Counted from the stretch's first letter, positions 44,287 to 55,691 are shown. The stretch is 64,000 nucleotides of DNA from Hydractinia symbiolongicarpus (GCF_029227915.1 NC_079875.1:19645001-19709000); one strand, 5' to 3'. Notes: a model not told the origin generated them from the sequence alone. A program made the numbers and translations.

Positions 44287-45485
44287 GATATACTTTTTAC
44301 ACTAGCTCGCAGATGCTAGGGTATTCAAATACAGCTGTCCGTCCCAGAATGGAAATTTTTGGCTCTCTGAGCACCGACACGGGAGTAGTCGTGTGTTCGA
44401 ATCTCATCTTGGTAACTATTTTTACTTTTTTTTTCTTTTTACTATCTCGCCCGCGAGGATAGGTTTCCAACTCGTAACTGGTATGCCGAACATGGTGGTG
44501 ACATCAAAATTTTGATTTTTTGTCACCTAAATGTCATTTTAGGCCAAAATTGGTCCGAAATTAAAACTACTTTATTTTCGACAAAATTTGGCACAGTTAA
44601 CAAAAAAGTATGCTGAACATGATTATGACATCAAAACTTTGTCACCTAAATGCCGTTTAAGACCATAAACGTTTCAATCGCGCGATAACCATGAATGATA
44701 GGCTGTATTTTTGTTAGCAGAAATTGTAGAATTGGGCCGCATTGTGGATGTTTCATAGTTGTGCATTTTTAATAGCGAGATAGTTTATGCAGCGCCTGCA
44801 TCTTGTGTACTCTAGTAGAGCAATTCGCTGTTATAGCATAGAATATTTTTGACATATCTTTAAAAATAGTCTCAACTGGTCAGTGTAAGTGGCGCAGAGT
44901 TCGAACCCTGGTAAAATCAGTGGACTTTTTCTTCATTATTTTCGTTTTCACTTTCCTTTTTATCTTTCTGTTGAGATGTCTTTTCACGCCATCAATCCTA
45001 TTTTTTGTACATTATTTGCATCAACCAATTTCACAACCTTGCTCATTTTGTGAGCAGATCGATTAATCAAAGATCGATAGCAGTGCGGGCGGAATGATTC
45101 TAAAATTCAATGGATCTGGAAAATGTTATACAACTGAATGGGTAAACTTGGAAAAAAAATCGAGTTTTCGGTTATAGTGTAAAAATACTGTAAAAATCTA
45201 TAGGAAAAAAGCCATATCTCAAGTTGTCGATTTCAAAACATCGGCCCGGAAATATTTCTCTCGTCATTTCATCAGGAAACCCGGATTTCTCTGAAATGTG
45301 TGCAAAACTCGAATAAAGATGAATTATATCATTGTAAACCCTTATGCCAAAAAGAATCTACACATTCATCAGAAAAGCAGTCATTTTCTTGAATTGGGGC
45401 GAGATGAATGTGGGATGACGAAGAGCATTTCCAGAGTAGCTTTCGCTCATAGGGCGAAAACAAATATCGGATAATATTTGATAAA

Positions 45486-46005
45486 GAGTACCGGTAATCG
45501 GGGAGTTAGAAATTCAGTTGGGGAGTTACGGAAAGGGAGTTGGGGAGTTAAGTCTACCATTTTAATTTTTGTAAAATTCTCCGTCGCCGAAACACCGGAA
45601 AAATATCTCAAAAACGAAAAGCGCAGCGATATAAACTCGACTTACCGAATCTCAGATTTTTTTCATAAATATTTAGTTGGTTCTAACTGACCGCTTTCGC
45701 AGGGGTTCGCTTTTATTTCAATGGTTTTTCAATCATTAAATTTCTTTGTTTTTCATTGGGACAGCGGCGTCATTTCTCACTGGCCACTTTCACAAGGATC
45801 CGCATTTCGTTTCTAATGATCTTTTAAGATTCTATTTCTTTGTTTTCCACCCAAGCCTGAGTATTTGCTAATAGCTGATACGGTAAAATATTGACCTCAA
45901 GTTTTCGCCGGACATGTAACTCGGTTTACCGTAGAAATTTGTAACTCCCTAACTCCCCAACTCGCAACTTCCTAACTTCCCGGTTTTGTAACTCGAACAT
46001 TTCCT
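45486..46005. repeat. Foldback array of GGGGAGTTA units inside the Helitron
   Basis: Left arm (45490-45560) has four GGGGAGTTA/GGGAGTTA units; right arm (45935-46005) has the complementary TAACTCCC(C) units. They resemble the arm motifs of the foldback elements at 6.8-12.1 kb. The arrangement suggests a related element nested in the Helitron. Confidence 0.5.
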
Positions 46006-46493
46006 AGACTCTTTGATAAACGGCCCAAAAACACGTGAAATACAGTAGAGACCACCATATTAGTTTTTCGAGTTTGGCTGTTGAAGTCGCTGAGGAAAAT
46101 AGAAGAAGTGAAAGTGTATTTTTAAATTTGTTTTCAATTTTACTCATCATTATTTTTTATTATCATTTTCATCACTTTATTACTTATTATTTTGCCCCTT
46201 CTTGGCAATACGAGAAACGTCACTTGCCCGGATTGAGGAAAACGTCGCTAGAAACGCGACTTGAAATCAAACTCCACTGATACAGTGGCTTAAAATCAAA
46301 CCACAAATTGTGGTTCTTAATCATTGTCAATCATTGTTAATCGAAATTTTAATAAATTATTTTATCGAATAAAGCTACACATAGCATCTTATCTACTGCA
46401 AGCTTCACGCTACACTTAGCGCACATTCTCTCTACCACCACCCTACTACCTACTCTGGCTGCTCTCTCTAGGCTAGGTGTACTGTACACAAAT

Positions 46494-47600
46494 ATGATAT
46501 CAATAGAAGCCTACAGATGTGCAATTGGTGCCTTTTATGGTACATGCAAAAATGCTAGTCGGATGAAAAAGATTGCGCAAAATGCTGGTGAACTTGTGCA
46601 AAACTATGGCTTTCGGGACGTGGTAGTACAACTATTAGGCCTTGCAATAATTTTGATGATTACATTGTGCAAGATCAAACTCCTCTTGCTTGGCCAAGAA
46701 GGTGATGTTGAGAGTAACCCTGGTCCTGAAACATACAATGTTTTAAAAACTGTCAAGGCATCTTCTCATCAGGGTGACGTAAAGTTCGGAATTTCTGCTG
46801 GTTTGCAGTGCTTATGTAATTGTTTGTTTTCTATAGCTTTAAGTACACATCGCCGTGTTGCTTTATGGACCGCACATGATTTAGATCTTATTCTAACCAA
46901 AGGTAATGAAATATATTGTATACTAAATGTCACAGGACCACTTTCCATTCCTGAACTCCCTACTGTTATTGATTTTGCTGATAACCACTTCAATGTACAA
47001 ATGTTGCACAATGAAATAGGTTATATTCAGTCCCCAAATGAAAGATTTTTAACAACTTTATTTGGATCCAGAAATGATGATGTAGGTGATGGCTTATTAT
47101 TAATAATTGGCGGATTTACGGTGGGAGTTTTATGGACTAAAAAGAATTATTTTTTATTTGATCCACATTGTCGTGATCAAGATGGGTCTATACCAAATAA
47201 TAATACTGGTACTTCAGTTTTGCTCAAATTCTCCTCATTGCTACAAGTGGAAAAATACATTTGTTCAACGTATTTGCCTTTAACACAAGGGACACCTCTG
47301 CAGTATGAAGTGCAATTTACTAGGATATTGAAAATTGGCTCTGAAACCAGTAATACTAATATGACTACACCTGATTCAAAACGGAAAAAATTGTACCGTG
47401 AGCAAAAAAAAAATTCAACAAAACATGAAAAGGTAAAAGAATCGAATCGTATAGCTAAGGCAGTATATAGAGAAAAAAATAGGATGCAAGATAGAATTGA
47501 AGCATTCAAGTGTAAAATTTCTGAAGGGCCATTTTACATTTGTGTTTGTTGTGAGAGACTTCATTACAGGGATTCTGTTGTTCTCTATGATGCTATTTAA
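46494..47600 (+). CDS. Helitron protein N-terminus: 2A peptide plus herpes-tegument-like (C76) cysteine protease domain
   Basis: Start ATG 46494 follows an unusually structured leader (ACTACCTACTCTGGC...). After a hydrophobic segment (residues 45-66) comes a canonical 2A ribosome-skipping motif, GDVESNPGP at residues 70-78, which would separate the first 77 residues from the rest. The next domain has SAGLQCLCNCLFSIAL with candidate catalytic Cys 106, then a WTAHDLDLI block, and FDPHCRDQDG with Asp 223/His 225, then GTSVLLKFSSL. This order matches the peptidase C76 fold of herpesvirus tegument deubiquitinases, found in some Helitrons. The C-terminal basic region ends with a Cys pair (CVCCERLHYRDSV). 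A frame change at about 47600 separates it from the next ORF, which continues the same protein family. Activity unproven. Confidence 0.65.
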   Translation: MISIEAYRCAIGAFYGTCKNASRMKKIAQNAGELVQNYGFRDVVVQLLGLAIILMITLCKIKLLLLGQEGDVESNPGPETYNVLKTVKASSHQGDVKFGISAGLQCLCNCLFSIALSTHRRVALWTAHDLDLILTKGNEIYCILNVTGPLSIPELPTVIDFADNHFNVQMLHNEIGYIQSPNERFLTTLFGSRNDDVGDGLLLIIGGFTVGVLWTKKNYFLFDPHCRDQDGSIPNNNTGTSVLLKFSSLLQVEKYICSTYLPLTQGTPLQYEVQFTRILKIGSETSNTNMTTPDSKRKKLYREQKKNSTKHEKVKESNRIAKAVYREKNRMQDRIEAFKCKISEGPFYICVCCERLHYRDSVVLYDAI

Positions 47601-47620
47601 TTGATGTAGAAATCCACACT

Positions 47621-49924
47621 ATGCTTGTGGAAAGTTACGACTCCAACTACCATGTGTGTAAAACATGCCATAAGAAGCTTTTGAAGGGAAAAACACCTTG
47701 CCAGGCATCATGGAATAAATTGACTGTGAATATCCATCCACTAGAATTGTCGTCACTGAATAAATTAGAGCGAATCCTCATTGCAAAAAGGATGCTTTTT
47801 ACAAAAGTTATAATCATGCCTAAAGGACAAATGCCAAAAATTAAAGGAGCTGTATGTAATGTACCTATAAATGTTGGTGGGGTAGCTAAAGTATTGCCCA
47901 GAGGAGCTGATAGCAATGGAATTATAACGCTTAAACTCAAAAGCAAAATTAGTTATCGTGGACATTCACATTTTCAGGCTGTCCGACCTGACTATATACA
48001 AGCTGCATTACAGTTTTTGATATCGAATAACCCCCTATATAATGATGTTATTATTTCAATTGACAATATACCTGTAGAACTAAGTCATAGGGAAGATACA
48101 TGCGAAGAAGAACTTAGTGGTAAGGATGATGTCAATGAAGCTGAGTCTATTGATACTCCAATAGAGGAGCAGGAAAATCCCCTAGATGAAATGCGCGCAA
48201 GTTCATCGGATACCGTGTTGGTGTCCAACATACCTCATGTAGTTTCTGAGGAAAACGTAGTAATAGCTCCAGGTGAAGGAAATAAGCCTTTGGGCATATT
48301 ACTGGACAAACAATGTGAGGAATTGGCCTTTCCATATCTGTTTCCCCATGGACATTTTGGTTACAATGTAGAACGTGATGTACGCTTGAGTGCAAGTAAA
48401 TATTTTAATCAACGATTATTGAATTACAAAAGGCGCTTTGCATCAGATATAGATTACATATTTTTTGCACATTCTGTTCATCAGCAAATGCAGCTTTCCA
48501 GTCAAATAAATATAGCTTTAAAAAAGGTTAAAGGCAAGGGGTTGACAGCTGGCATGCTGTCCTCTAATTTCAAGGAAAATGTAAGTTCATTCATTGCAGC
48601 AGATGAAGGATTTCATTTTATGAACACGATCAAGGGAACACCAGCATATTGGAAAAGATTCCTTCTAGAAATTCTAGCAATGGTGAAACAGTGGGGATTG
48701 CCAACATTTTTTATGACACTCTCTTGCGCTGATCTACGTTGGAATGAATTAGTGAAAATAATTTTGAAATTAAGTGGTGGCACCATCACTGAAGAAGACT
48801 TAGATAATTTATCCTATCGTGAGCGATGTGATATACTGAATATGGATCCAGTGTTCATGGCAAAACATTTTCAATATCGAGTTGAAGTGTTTTTCAAAGA
48901 GATTGTTATAAATGGTCCGCTAGGGAAAGTCACTTATTATGCTATCAGGGTTGAGTTTCAATTTAGAGGAAGCCCTCATATACATTCATTTCTATGGGTT
49001 ATAGGTGCCCCAAAGTTGTCCAAGGAAAATAAGCAGGAGTATATTGATTTTGTAGATGCCATCATTAAGGCTAACATACCTGATGCTGAGGAAAATGAGG
49101 AATTACATAATCTTGTTAAAACATTTCAAAACCACGCCCATTCAAAATCATGTCGAAAATAGAAGAACATTCCCTGTAGGTATTCATTTGGAAAGTTTTT
49201 TACAGCAAAAACTATTGTTGCTGAACCTCTAACAGTTGACATGGATGAAAAAATGAAATCAAGAATATTAGAGCAAAGAGAAAAATTGCTAGGAAAGGTC
49301 AAAACATACATTGATGAAAATCTGAATCCTTTTAAAGTCAATTTCTTAAATCCTGAGAAAGAAGGCTTTTGTCAATTAGATGATGCAAAACTTGGTATCG
49401 CCGAACATGAATATTATAACACGCTAGCTATATCTTCTGATAACGAATTTCAGTTGCATTTGAAGCGGCCACCAAATTCATGTTTTGTAAACAATTATTT
49501 CATCGAAGGCCTGATGGCGTGGGAAGCTAATTTAGACATTCAACCTGTTTTCAACCATTACAAGGCTGTGACTTACATGTGTGCTTATTTTTCCAAATCT
49601 GAAGATGAAACCTCTGAAGCGATGAAACATGCTGCCACAGAAGCAAAGGAATTACAGAAAAGTAAATTTGAACTAATGAAAGATATCGCTAAGGCATATT
49701 CAACGAAAAGAGAATGTTCAGTTCAAGAAGCAGTTTACCATATCATGCCTGAACTATGGTTGAGAAAAACATGTCCCGGTGTTACATTTGCTAATAGTAA
49801 TATGCCACAAAATCGTTACCGAATTTTTCGTTCGGAAGATGAAATTAAAGAATTACCCGAGGACATATTTTGGTCTATTCCGCACTTTTTACGGAGTAAC
49901 GAAAATAGAAAACATTGTATGTAG
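47621..49924 (+). pseudogene. Helitron Rep (HUH endonuclease), truncated before the helicase
   Basis: The N-terminal part carries CKTCHKKLLKGKTPCQASWN and a long linker. The Helitron_like_N region has PTFFMTLSCADLRWNELVKI, then the HUH-type motif HIH (residues 453-455, in FQFRGSPHIHSFLWV). A TAG at 49160-49162 interrupts the frame; the same frame continues with KNIPCRYSFGKFFTAKTIV. The catalytic tyrosines are YMCAY (Y112 and Y116 from 49241) in AVTYMCAYFSKSEDE. These cleave and rejoin single DNA strands during rolling-circle transposition. Homology stops after YRIFRSEDEIKELPED; Pif1 helicase motifs that normally follow are absent. The start at 47621 is not the true protein start; it joins the upstream ORF by a frame change. 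Confidence 0.75.
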
Positions 49925-50583
49925 TAGCAGTGATTTGTTCTGTGGAGATATATGATATAGGTGAACCGTGACAAAGTTCATGGTCTAGCGTGACATTCGA
50001 CATTCACACGTCTTACAGAATCTCCTCTCTCTGGTGCTTCTTAGGTTGAAAAAAACTGAGTAGCACTGGAGAGTCTCACGTCTCACGTCTATATATAGTG
50101 TACTTATTATTAAGTCATAATTTTATTCGTCAATATAAAATACTTTGTGATTCCGCGAGATCCGAAAAATTTCCTCGTATTTCTGAGGCCTCTGCCACTA
50201 TTCCAAAACACAATGAGTACACTCAAAATTTATAATATGTCCTATAAAAAACTGAATATATATATTTCTGGAATGTTTGCGTTAAATACGTCGTCGTGGG
50301 ACAGTAATCGAAGCAACTTCACAAAATTAGATAATCGTTCCAAAAGGATGGATTGCAGTTGTTTATCGAGTTGGTCACTTAAAACAAGAAAAATCAGAAT
50401 AAATATGTGGGAACGGCAGGGGGGAGGGGCTACAACCTAGTCAGCTCTTTTTTTACGAAAGAGAGCCGTAAAAATGACAGTTAGGAATTATTTCATCGAA
50501 GGTAATCCCCACTGCTCCATCAGACTTTTCTCAAATAGTTATTCATTTTAGATAGCGCGAGCTAGTTTACGTATATTATACGT

Positions 50584-52211
50584 CTTGTTTCCTCTGGTGT
50601 ACTTCTAGCATGACAAAGCAAGTATATAGTTTTAGCAGATTTAGCTTTTTACATAACGGTTGTTACGCCCTCGATTTTGTTGGACATTTTGAATTTTTTT
50701 TTCTTTTTTTTGTTGCACCTAGTTATATATTTAAACGCGTTTTGTTTTAGCAGGTATACATATAGAATAATGCAGATTTTGAGTTTTAAAAACTTAAATT
50801 ACTGTGTTGTATGTTTTTGTTTGGTATCCCTTACATGGATTCAATGAGAGATGCAGTGGATTCTTCCACGGGAATTCGGCTAGTCTTTAATAATTGGTCC
50901 TACTGTCGAAATTCCTACGCGATAGCTACTTGAAATTGTAATGTGTTAAACACCAGTTGATAATTATCTTTAGTGTAATACACAACCTTTCAAAAGTACC
51001 TATGGTGCTGCAGTGGTAGATTTCGTTATAAGTTGGGCGATGAGATTGAGAAATTCTTCGTATTTTGTAGAAGACATACGAAACTGTTTGTAAAAAATTT
51101 TTTGAATCCTAAGTTCTTGAATTAATTGATGATATTCATCTTTCAAAAGTATGTTTACGCTTATGTGAATGCGTCACTGGCAGTTGACGTTTTTTAATTA
51201 GAAGAACTGGAAGAAGCACATGGTTTTCCTCCGTAATATGTTGTTATTAATGTCGTAGTAACGTAGAAATTAATTTTCGCTTTTCTGTAACAAAACGGAA
51301 CAGATTTTTATCCTTCTCCGGTCTGCGGAACGTTTTCCGTGTGTGCATAATGGCCTTTGTGAGAGTTTCTTACTGTAATCATATATTATATGGGCGTAAT
51401 AAATTAAACAAAAACATAAATAAGAATATGTCGAAGATTGCAAAATAAATTGAGTAAATTGGTAATAGAATTTTAACAAATCGAAAACTACTCATGTAAA
51501 GTGACATCTATATTATGAGCAACAAAACTTATTGTATAAAAATCCCCCCTCCTTTCACGGGTTTAATACATTGATTGAATTCGGTATTATCTTTGTTAAG
51601 AAACTTCTTACAAATCCATGCGTAATAAACTCGACGACTAAAATAAGAGATTCGGAATACAAAATTAATGTATAAAAGATTAAAAAAAAACAATATAAAA
51701 ACACGAGTTTTTTACAATAGATTTTTAAATATTTTTCTAAAGGCAAACACAAGGGAGAGAGACAGAAAAATTATGTTGTACACGAAAAAAAAGTAAAAAA
51801 GATAAAAATTAATTATTTATAAAAATGTTTGAAAAAAAATCGCACATATATTTTCTTCGCTAAAAAATTCACATATGTTTTTTTAAATTTTCGTATAATT
51901 CTCCTCCAGGCTTTTTTAAAAGTTTTGCATACATACACACAAAGCATACATACACACAAAAGCAGATTTGTGAACTAAGTTATTTTAAATTTGATTTATT
52001 TGTAATTCTCCATGTAGTTTTCAGCTGATCGCTTAAAAGAGTAGAACATTTTGCAAAAGCTGAGGAACACACCACGGGGATACAACATTGCGCTAATAAC
52101 AAGATGTGAATCCGTGACTAGCAATTGGCTTTGGTTATGTGCCAAGAGATTCCGTGGCAAGAAGTCCCTTTTGATCTGTGCGTAGGAAAGAACTACGAAT
52201 TTTGAGAAACC
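50584..52211. other. Repeat copy B, right half (50584-50800); no gene in the rest
   Basis: 50584-50800 parallels 28695-28900, with CTGGTGTACTT, GTATATAGTTTT and GCTTTTTAC blocks. Beyond it I see only AT-rich DNA with short frames without recognised domains. It forms the upstream flank of the gene at 52212. Confidence 0.55.
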
Positions 52212-54893
52212 ATGAGTCATTTGCTGTGGATGATATGTCCAAGTCGCGTTTATGCCATACATTTAATATCTAACGTAGAATGTTTTGATGATATCACAAA
52301 GAAAACATCAGAACCAGAAAAGAACACAAACCTGCTGACAAATTTGGATAAGAAAGAGTGCTCCACTGCTTTTTGTAAAAAACGAGTTCTGAATGATGAC
52401 ATACCAAGAAAAGCTCCGAGAGAACGGCCGAAACGAGGTGCATTGCTATTTAAAGGCATCGCAAGAATGAAGGAAATAGCAACAAAAAGGAGTTTCAAAA
52501 TCAACACGCAGAAGGAGATTATTGATTACTCTCCATCGTCGAGTCACACAACAATTTTGGTCAATAATGCCGCCACAGAAGACACTCGTGTGCGAAAAAC
52601 ACGAGAAATACTAAGGGAAAGGTTTTATTATTCCTCCACCCAAACAATTATAAGTATAAAGTTACCATCCACTATGCTTGTGCAAAACTTAATTCAATGT
52701 CTCCACCGAACAAAACATTCCGTACATGAAAACAATAACACAATTTACAGACTTACATATCAGATTGCGGTTCTAGATATAAGCTCCTTAATGAGACTCT
52801 TATGTAGCTATTTTTCTGGTCGGTGTTATGTTTCTGCGGATAAGATTTATATTCGCAGTGCTGCAGAATGGGAGTTGTCTATTAAATATTTTGCTGTGGT
52901 CAGGAATCGCAACAGAAGGGAACAAAGGTTAGACCTCTTACTTGATATTGCTGTAGCCTGCTATATAGCTGCTATTTCTAATATTGATATTTTGGACGGA
53001 TTAAAAACAACAGCCAGCAGTATTACAGGAACAGCTGCCGCCAACACAGCTACTTTCGGTCTTGAAACAGCGGCGCAGGTGGTTGGTAATGCGGTTGCTG
53101 GTGCCGCCATTAGCGCCATCGTTGATGTAGCAGTATCTTCCACGTCAATCTATTTAGCAAAAAAACGGAAAGACAAAGGTGAAATAAGCGAAAAAGAATT
53201 TTCAACAAAAGTAAAGAAAACAGTTTGTGAATCAAGCCTAAAGTTTGTGGGCGGAACAACAGGTTCCATTCTGGGTCAGGTTTTGATACCAGTACCCGTT
53301 GTAGGTGCATTTGTGGGAGGTTTTTGTGGAAGCCTTATTGGCTCTGGCATCGGTAAGGGTATTAACTATGGCATAATTGACCGCATTGCTAAAAAGAAAC
53401 AAGAAGATGAACAAACAAGCAATATAGAAGCAAATAACCTCCAAGTGCATAAAAGAGAGAGACGCGGCTACGTGCCCAAAATAACAATTTACAATGAATC
53501 CGAGAATTGCTTTCAAGAAAAAACTTTCGAAAAGCCAAAATCAAAGGCTGTGATATGGCGGGAATCTGTAGTAAAAAAGAAGAGAGAAAAGAGAATGGAT
53601 GTTCGTCCATTTTTAACACGATGGAAGAATAATTCTGCCAGTCAAGAAAACGAGGAACCAACCGGATCCTCCAAAGAAAGAAAGAACGGCAATGAATCAG
53701 TTTTTTCGAAATGGAAGTTAACTGTTGGAAAGAGTAAGTTAACTACAGAACAATCTATATACAGTGCAACAAACTGTATCTCTTCTGAATCTCTACAAGC
53801 ACCTCCAAAAGATCATAGCATTATTGTGCCCTATCACTGTCAAAACTCCTGTGACGGAAGTTCTGTTAATAACAGTCAAGCCATGCAAGAACGAGTGCCG
53901 TCTTCGCTTAGGCGACTTCACGAGTCCTTTTTAAACAGAGCTAACCGAAAAGATGTAAAAGCTGAAAGTGTGGAGCATGACGGGGAAGTGAAAAAAGACG
54001 AGGGTAAAGCCGACGTAAAAACGAACGAGTTCGATAGCCTGATGAAGAAGTTTTCATGGACGAAACAAAGAAAAATTGATGAAAGCGATACGACAGAAAA
54101 GCCAGACGACAAGCGACTCTTGTCCAAATTGTCAATAAAATCGATAAAAAGCACGATCCGTTCACTCAGTAATTCATCCGACGAGCAGCGCACGATAGGA
54201 AGCAACAATAGTGTAAACGATTCAAGTAAAAACGATAGCTCGTGTATCGACAACAACGAAACTGATTTTAGCAGATGGTACAACTCTTACAGCTCGGCAA
54301 TCACAAGTGAAGAAAGTAGTGACTCGGTTTTTTTTTCACCGCAAGTAGAGCATACATTCTGCCGTTCGAGCAGCGCTTATGAACAGAACAACCACAGGGA
54401 GAGAAAATATGGGAGGTTACAAAGATTTTCTTTTTATTCAACTAACGGTTCTGTAGACGCAGAAGGCAACGTGTACTCAGAGCATGGGCACGGTGGGAAA
54501 AATTTAAATAAAAAACAACGCCGGACTGGAGCGTTTGGAATTGTTCCTAAGAGTGAAGAATCAGAAATCTCAAAGTCACATGAAAAATCATCAGCTCAAT
54601 TTCTAGAAGAACAATCAAGTTTTGGACAAAAAGCCAAAAACCTCCTCGAGCTAACTAGAAAAGAAAGCATGAAAGAATTCTTTTCGTTTACCTCCTTTAA
54701 AAGAAATGAAAGTGCAGTTCCGTCTATGACAAAGAGCAATAAAACATTCGAAAGCAAAGTTATACATGAACATTCTAAAGAAAGCAATCTATCCTCCTCC
54801 TTAGATGTTTTAGCACGTTCTTCTACCGTTTGTGAGAACACTTCAAAAGAAAGTCGTTCCTTAAGTGTAAGTGCTCTGTTTTCGCCCAATTAA
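52212..54893 (+). CDS. 893-residue protein with glycine-zipper hydrophobic core and Ser-rich tail, unknown
   Basis: A single uninterrupted frame, the longest in the window. The first 130 residues are basic and charged (RKAPRERPKRGALLFKG). Residues 130-235 look globular (TIISIKLPSTMLVQNLIQCL; YFSGRCYVSADKIYI). Then LLDIAVACYIAAIS (near 240), AGAAISAIVDVAVSS (near 300) and a Gly-rich stretch (about 345-385, GGTTGSILGQVLIPVPVVGA and FVGGFCGSLIGSGIGKG) form hydrophobic, glycine-zipper-like segments, separated by a charged hairpin with GEISEKEF. The last 500 residues are Ser/Lys/Glu-rich and probably disordered. The design suggests membrane interaction with a long cytosolic tail; I do not recognise the family. 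Start is the first ATG of the open frame; upstream exons cannot be excluded. The frame is intact and host-like. Confidence 0.65.
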   Translation: MSHLLWMICPSRVYAIHLISNVECFDDITKKTSEPEKNTNLLTNLDKKECSTAFCKKRVLNDDIPRKAPRERPKRGALLFKGIARMKEIATKRSFKINTQKEIIDYSPSSSHTTILVNNAATEDTRVRKTREILRERFYYSSTQTIISIKLPSTMLVQNLIQCLHRTKHSVHENNNTIYRLTYQIAVLDISSLMRLLCSYFSGRCYVSADKIYIRSAAEWELSIKYFAVVRNRNRREQRLDLLLDIAVACYIAAISNIDILDGLKTTASSITGTAAANTATFGLETAAQVVGNAVAGAAISAIVDVAVSSTSIYLAKKRKDKGEISEKEFSTKVKKTVCESSLKFVGGTTGSILGQVLIPVPVVGAFVGGFCGSLIGSGIGKGINYGIIDRIAKKKQEDEQTSNIEANNLQVHKRERRGYVPKITIYNESENCFQEKTFEKPKSKAVIWRESVVKKKREKRMDVRPFLTRWKNNSASQENEEPTGSSKERKNGNESVFSKWKLTVGKSKLTTEQSIYSATNCISSESLQAPPKDHSIIVPYHCQNSCDGSSVNNSQAMQERVPSSLRRLHESFLNRANRKDVKAESVEHDGEVKKDEGKADVKTNEFDSLMKKFSWTKQRKIDESDTTEKPDDKRLLSKLSIKSIKSTIRSLSNSSDEQRTIGSNNSVNDSSKNDSSCIDNNETDFSRWYNSYSSAITSEESSDSVFFSPQVEHTFCRSSSAYEQNNHRERKYGRLQRFSFYSTNGSVDAEGNVYSEHGHGGKNLNKKQRRTGAFGIVPKSEESEISKSHEKSSAQFLEEQSSFGQKAKNLLELTRKESMKEFFSFTSFKRNESAVPSMTKSNKTFESKVIHEHSKESNLSSSLDVLARSSTVCENTSKESRSLSVSALFSPN

Positions 54894-55130
54894 ATAAGGA
54901 ATCAGGAAATGGACTTTGATACTATGAACGTACATCTGAAAAGCAAGTTAACCGAAAAAATCGGTTATGGAAATTTCGTCAAGGTAGAGCGAAAGAGCAA
55001 CGCAAACGACGGAATTGGCGACCATTTACAAACGCGCTTGGATATAAAGAAACCAGTCGATAAAAATACGCATGTAAAAAAAGACCTCATGGCTGGTAAC
55101 GAAGAAAGGTTTCGTGCAGAAGAGAAGTAA
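54894..55130 (+). other. In-frame extension after the stop of the 893-residue gene
   Basis: Immediately after the TAA the same frame stays open for 79 codons, IRNQE followed by MDFDTMNVHLKSKL, to TAA at 55128-55130. Its composition (Lys, Asp, Asn-rich) resembles the preceding tail. It may be the former C-terminus after a nonsense change, a readthrough extension, or chance. The stop context (TAA ATA) is not a classical leaky one. Confidence 0.35.
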
Positions 55131-55691
55131 AGTTATATTTCCTTAAAGAAAAAAAATTGAAAAGAAAGCACTGTACGATAGTTTCGAGAGACAGAGTTTA
55201 ATTCCGATTTAGGTGTTTTAACCCGAAAACTAATCCTAAAGGATTGCACAGCAAATAAGCACGTCTGTTTTACTAATGTGATTGTGAAAAGAAATTTAAG
55301 CGTGAGTAAATCTTTAATGCCCAATTGTTCCACACACGGACAGCATATTTCAAATTATTAAGTATACAATAGTATGACTTTATATGCTTTAAAAATCAGG
55401 ACTTGATAACTTAACCAAGTTACCATTAACTTAACGAAAATAATTCATGCTCGTAGGCCAAACAGATAATGTGAAAAATTCGCGGTAATATTTAGGAATG
55501 CCAATTTTCGCGCATCTGCGAAAAAATTTAATAGGCGCGATTTCCGTTGCGCAAAAATAAGTTCAAATATCGTATGCTACCAAAATGGTTTTTCGCAAAA
55601 AATAGAAATAAAAATATTGAGAAATTGATTACTTTTGTGTATTTGAAGGTGCCAATTGTAAAGAATATGGAGCGCTAGAAACGAATTAAAC
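55131..55691. other. No gene; a CGCG-type motif
   Basis: AT-rich DNA downstream of the 893-residue gene. CGCG-type sequence (ATTCGCGGTAATATTTAGG) occurs at about 55480-55560. A minus-strand frame at 55133-55333 has no recognisable domain. Confidence 0.4.

Larger units (their letters stand above)
44287..50583 (+). mobile_element. Helitron/Helentron-type rolling-circle transposon, ~6.3 kb, helicase lost
   Basis: The ends are inverted relatives, left GATATACTTTTTACACTAGC (ACTAGCTCGC at 44301-44310) and right GCGAGCTAGT at 50557-50566. A palindromic hairpin ACGTATA-T-TATACGT ends at 50583, as expected near a Helitron 3' end. Asymmetric inverted repeats fit the Helentron (Helitron2) class. The undisrupted repeat copy at 28.7 kb shows the empty site, fixing the insertion between AATGTCT and CTTGTTTCC. 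Inside are a 2A/protease ORF and an HUH Rep, but no Pif1-type helicase. Up to about 650 bp of non-coding 3' DNA follow the Rep remnant. It also contains an inverted GGGGAGTTA array (45486-46005). Confidence 0.75.

Noticed and set aside
44380-44925. B-box-like GTTCGAATC and GTTCGAACC motifs suggesting tRNA genes
   Set aside because: No complete cloverleaf could be drawn; at most SINE fragments inside the Helitron.
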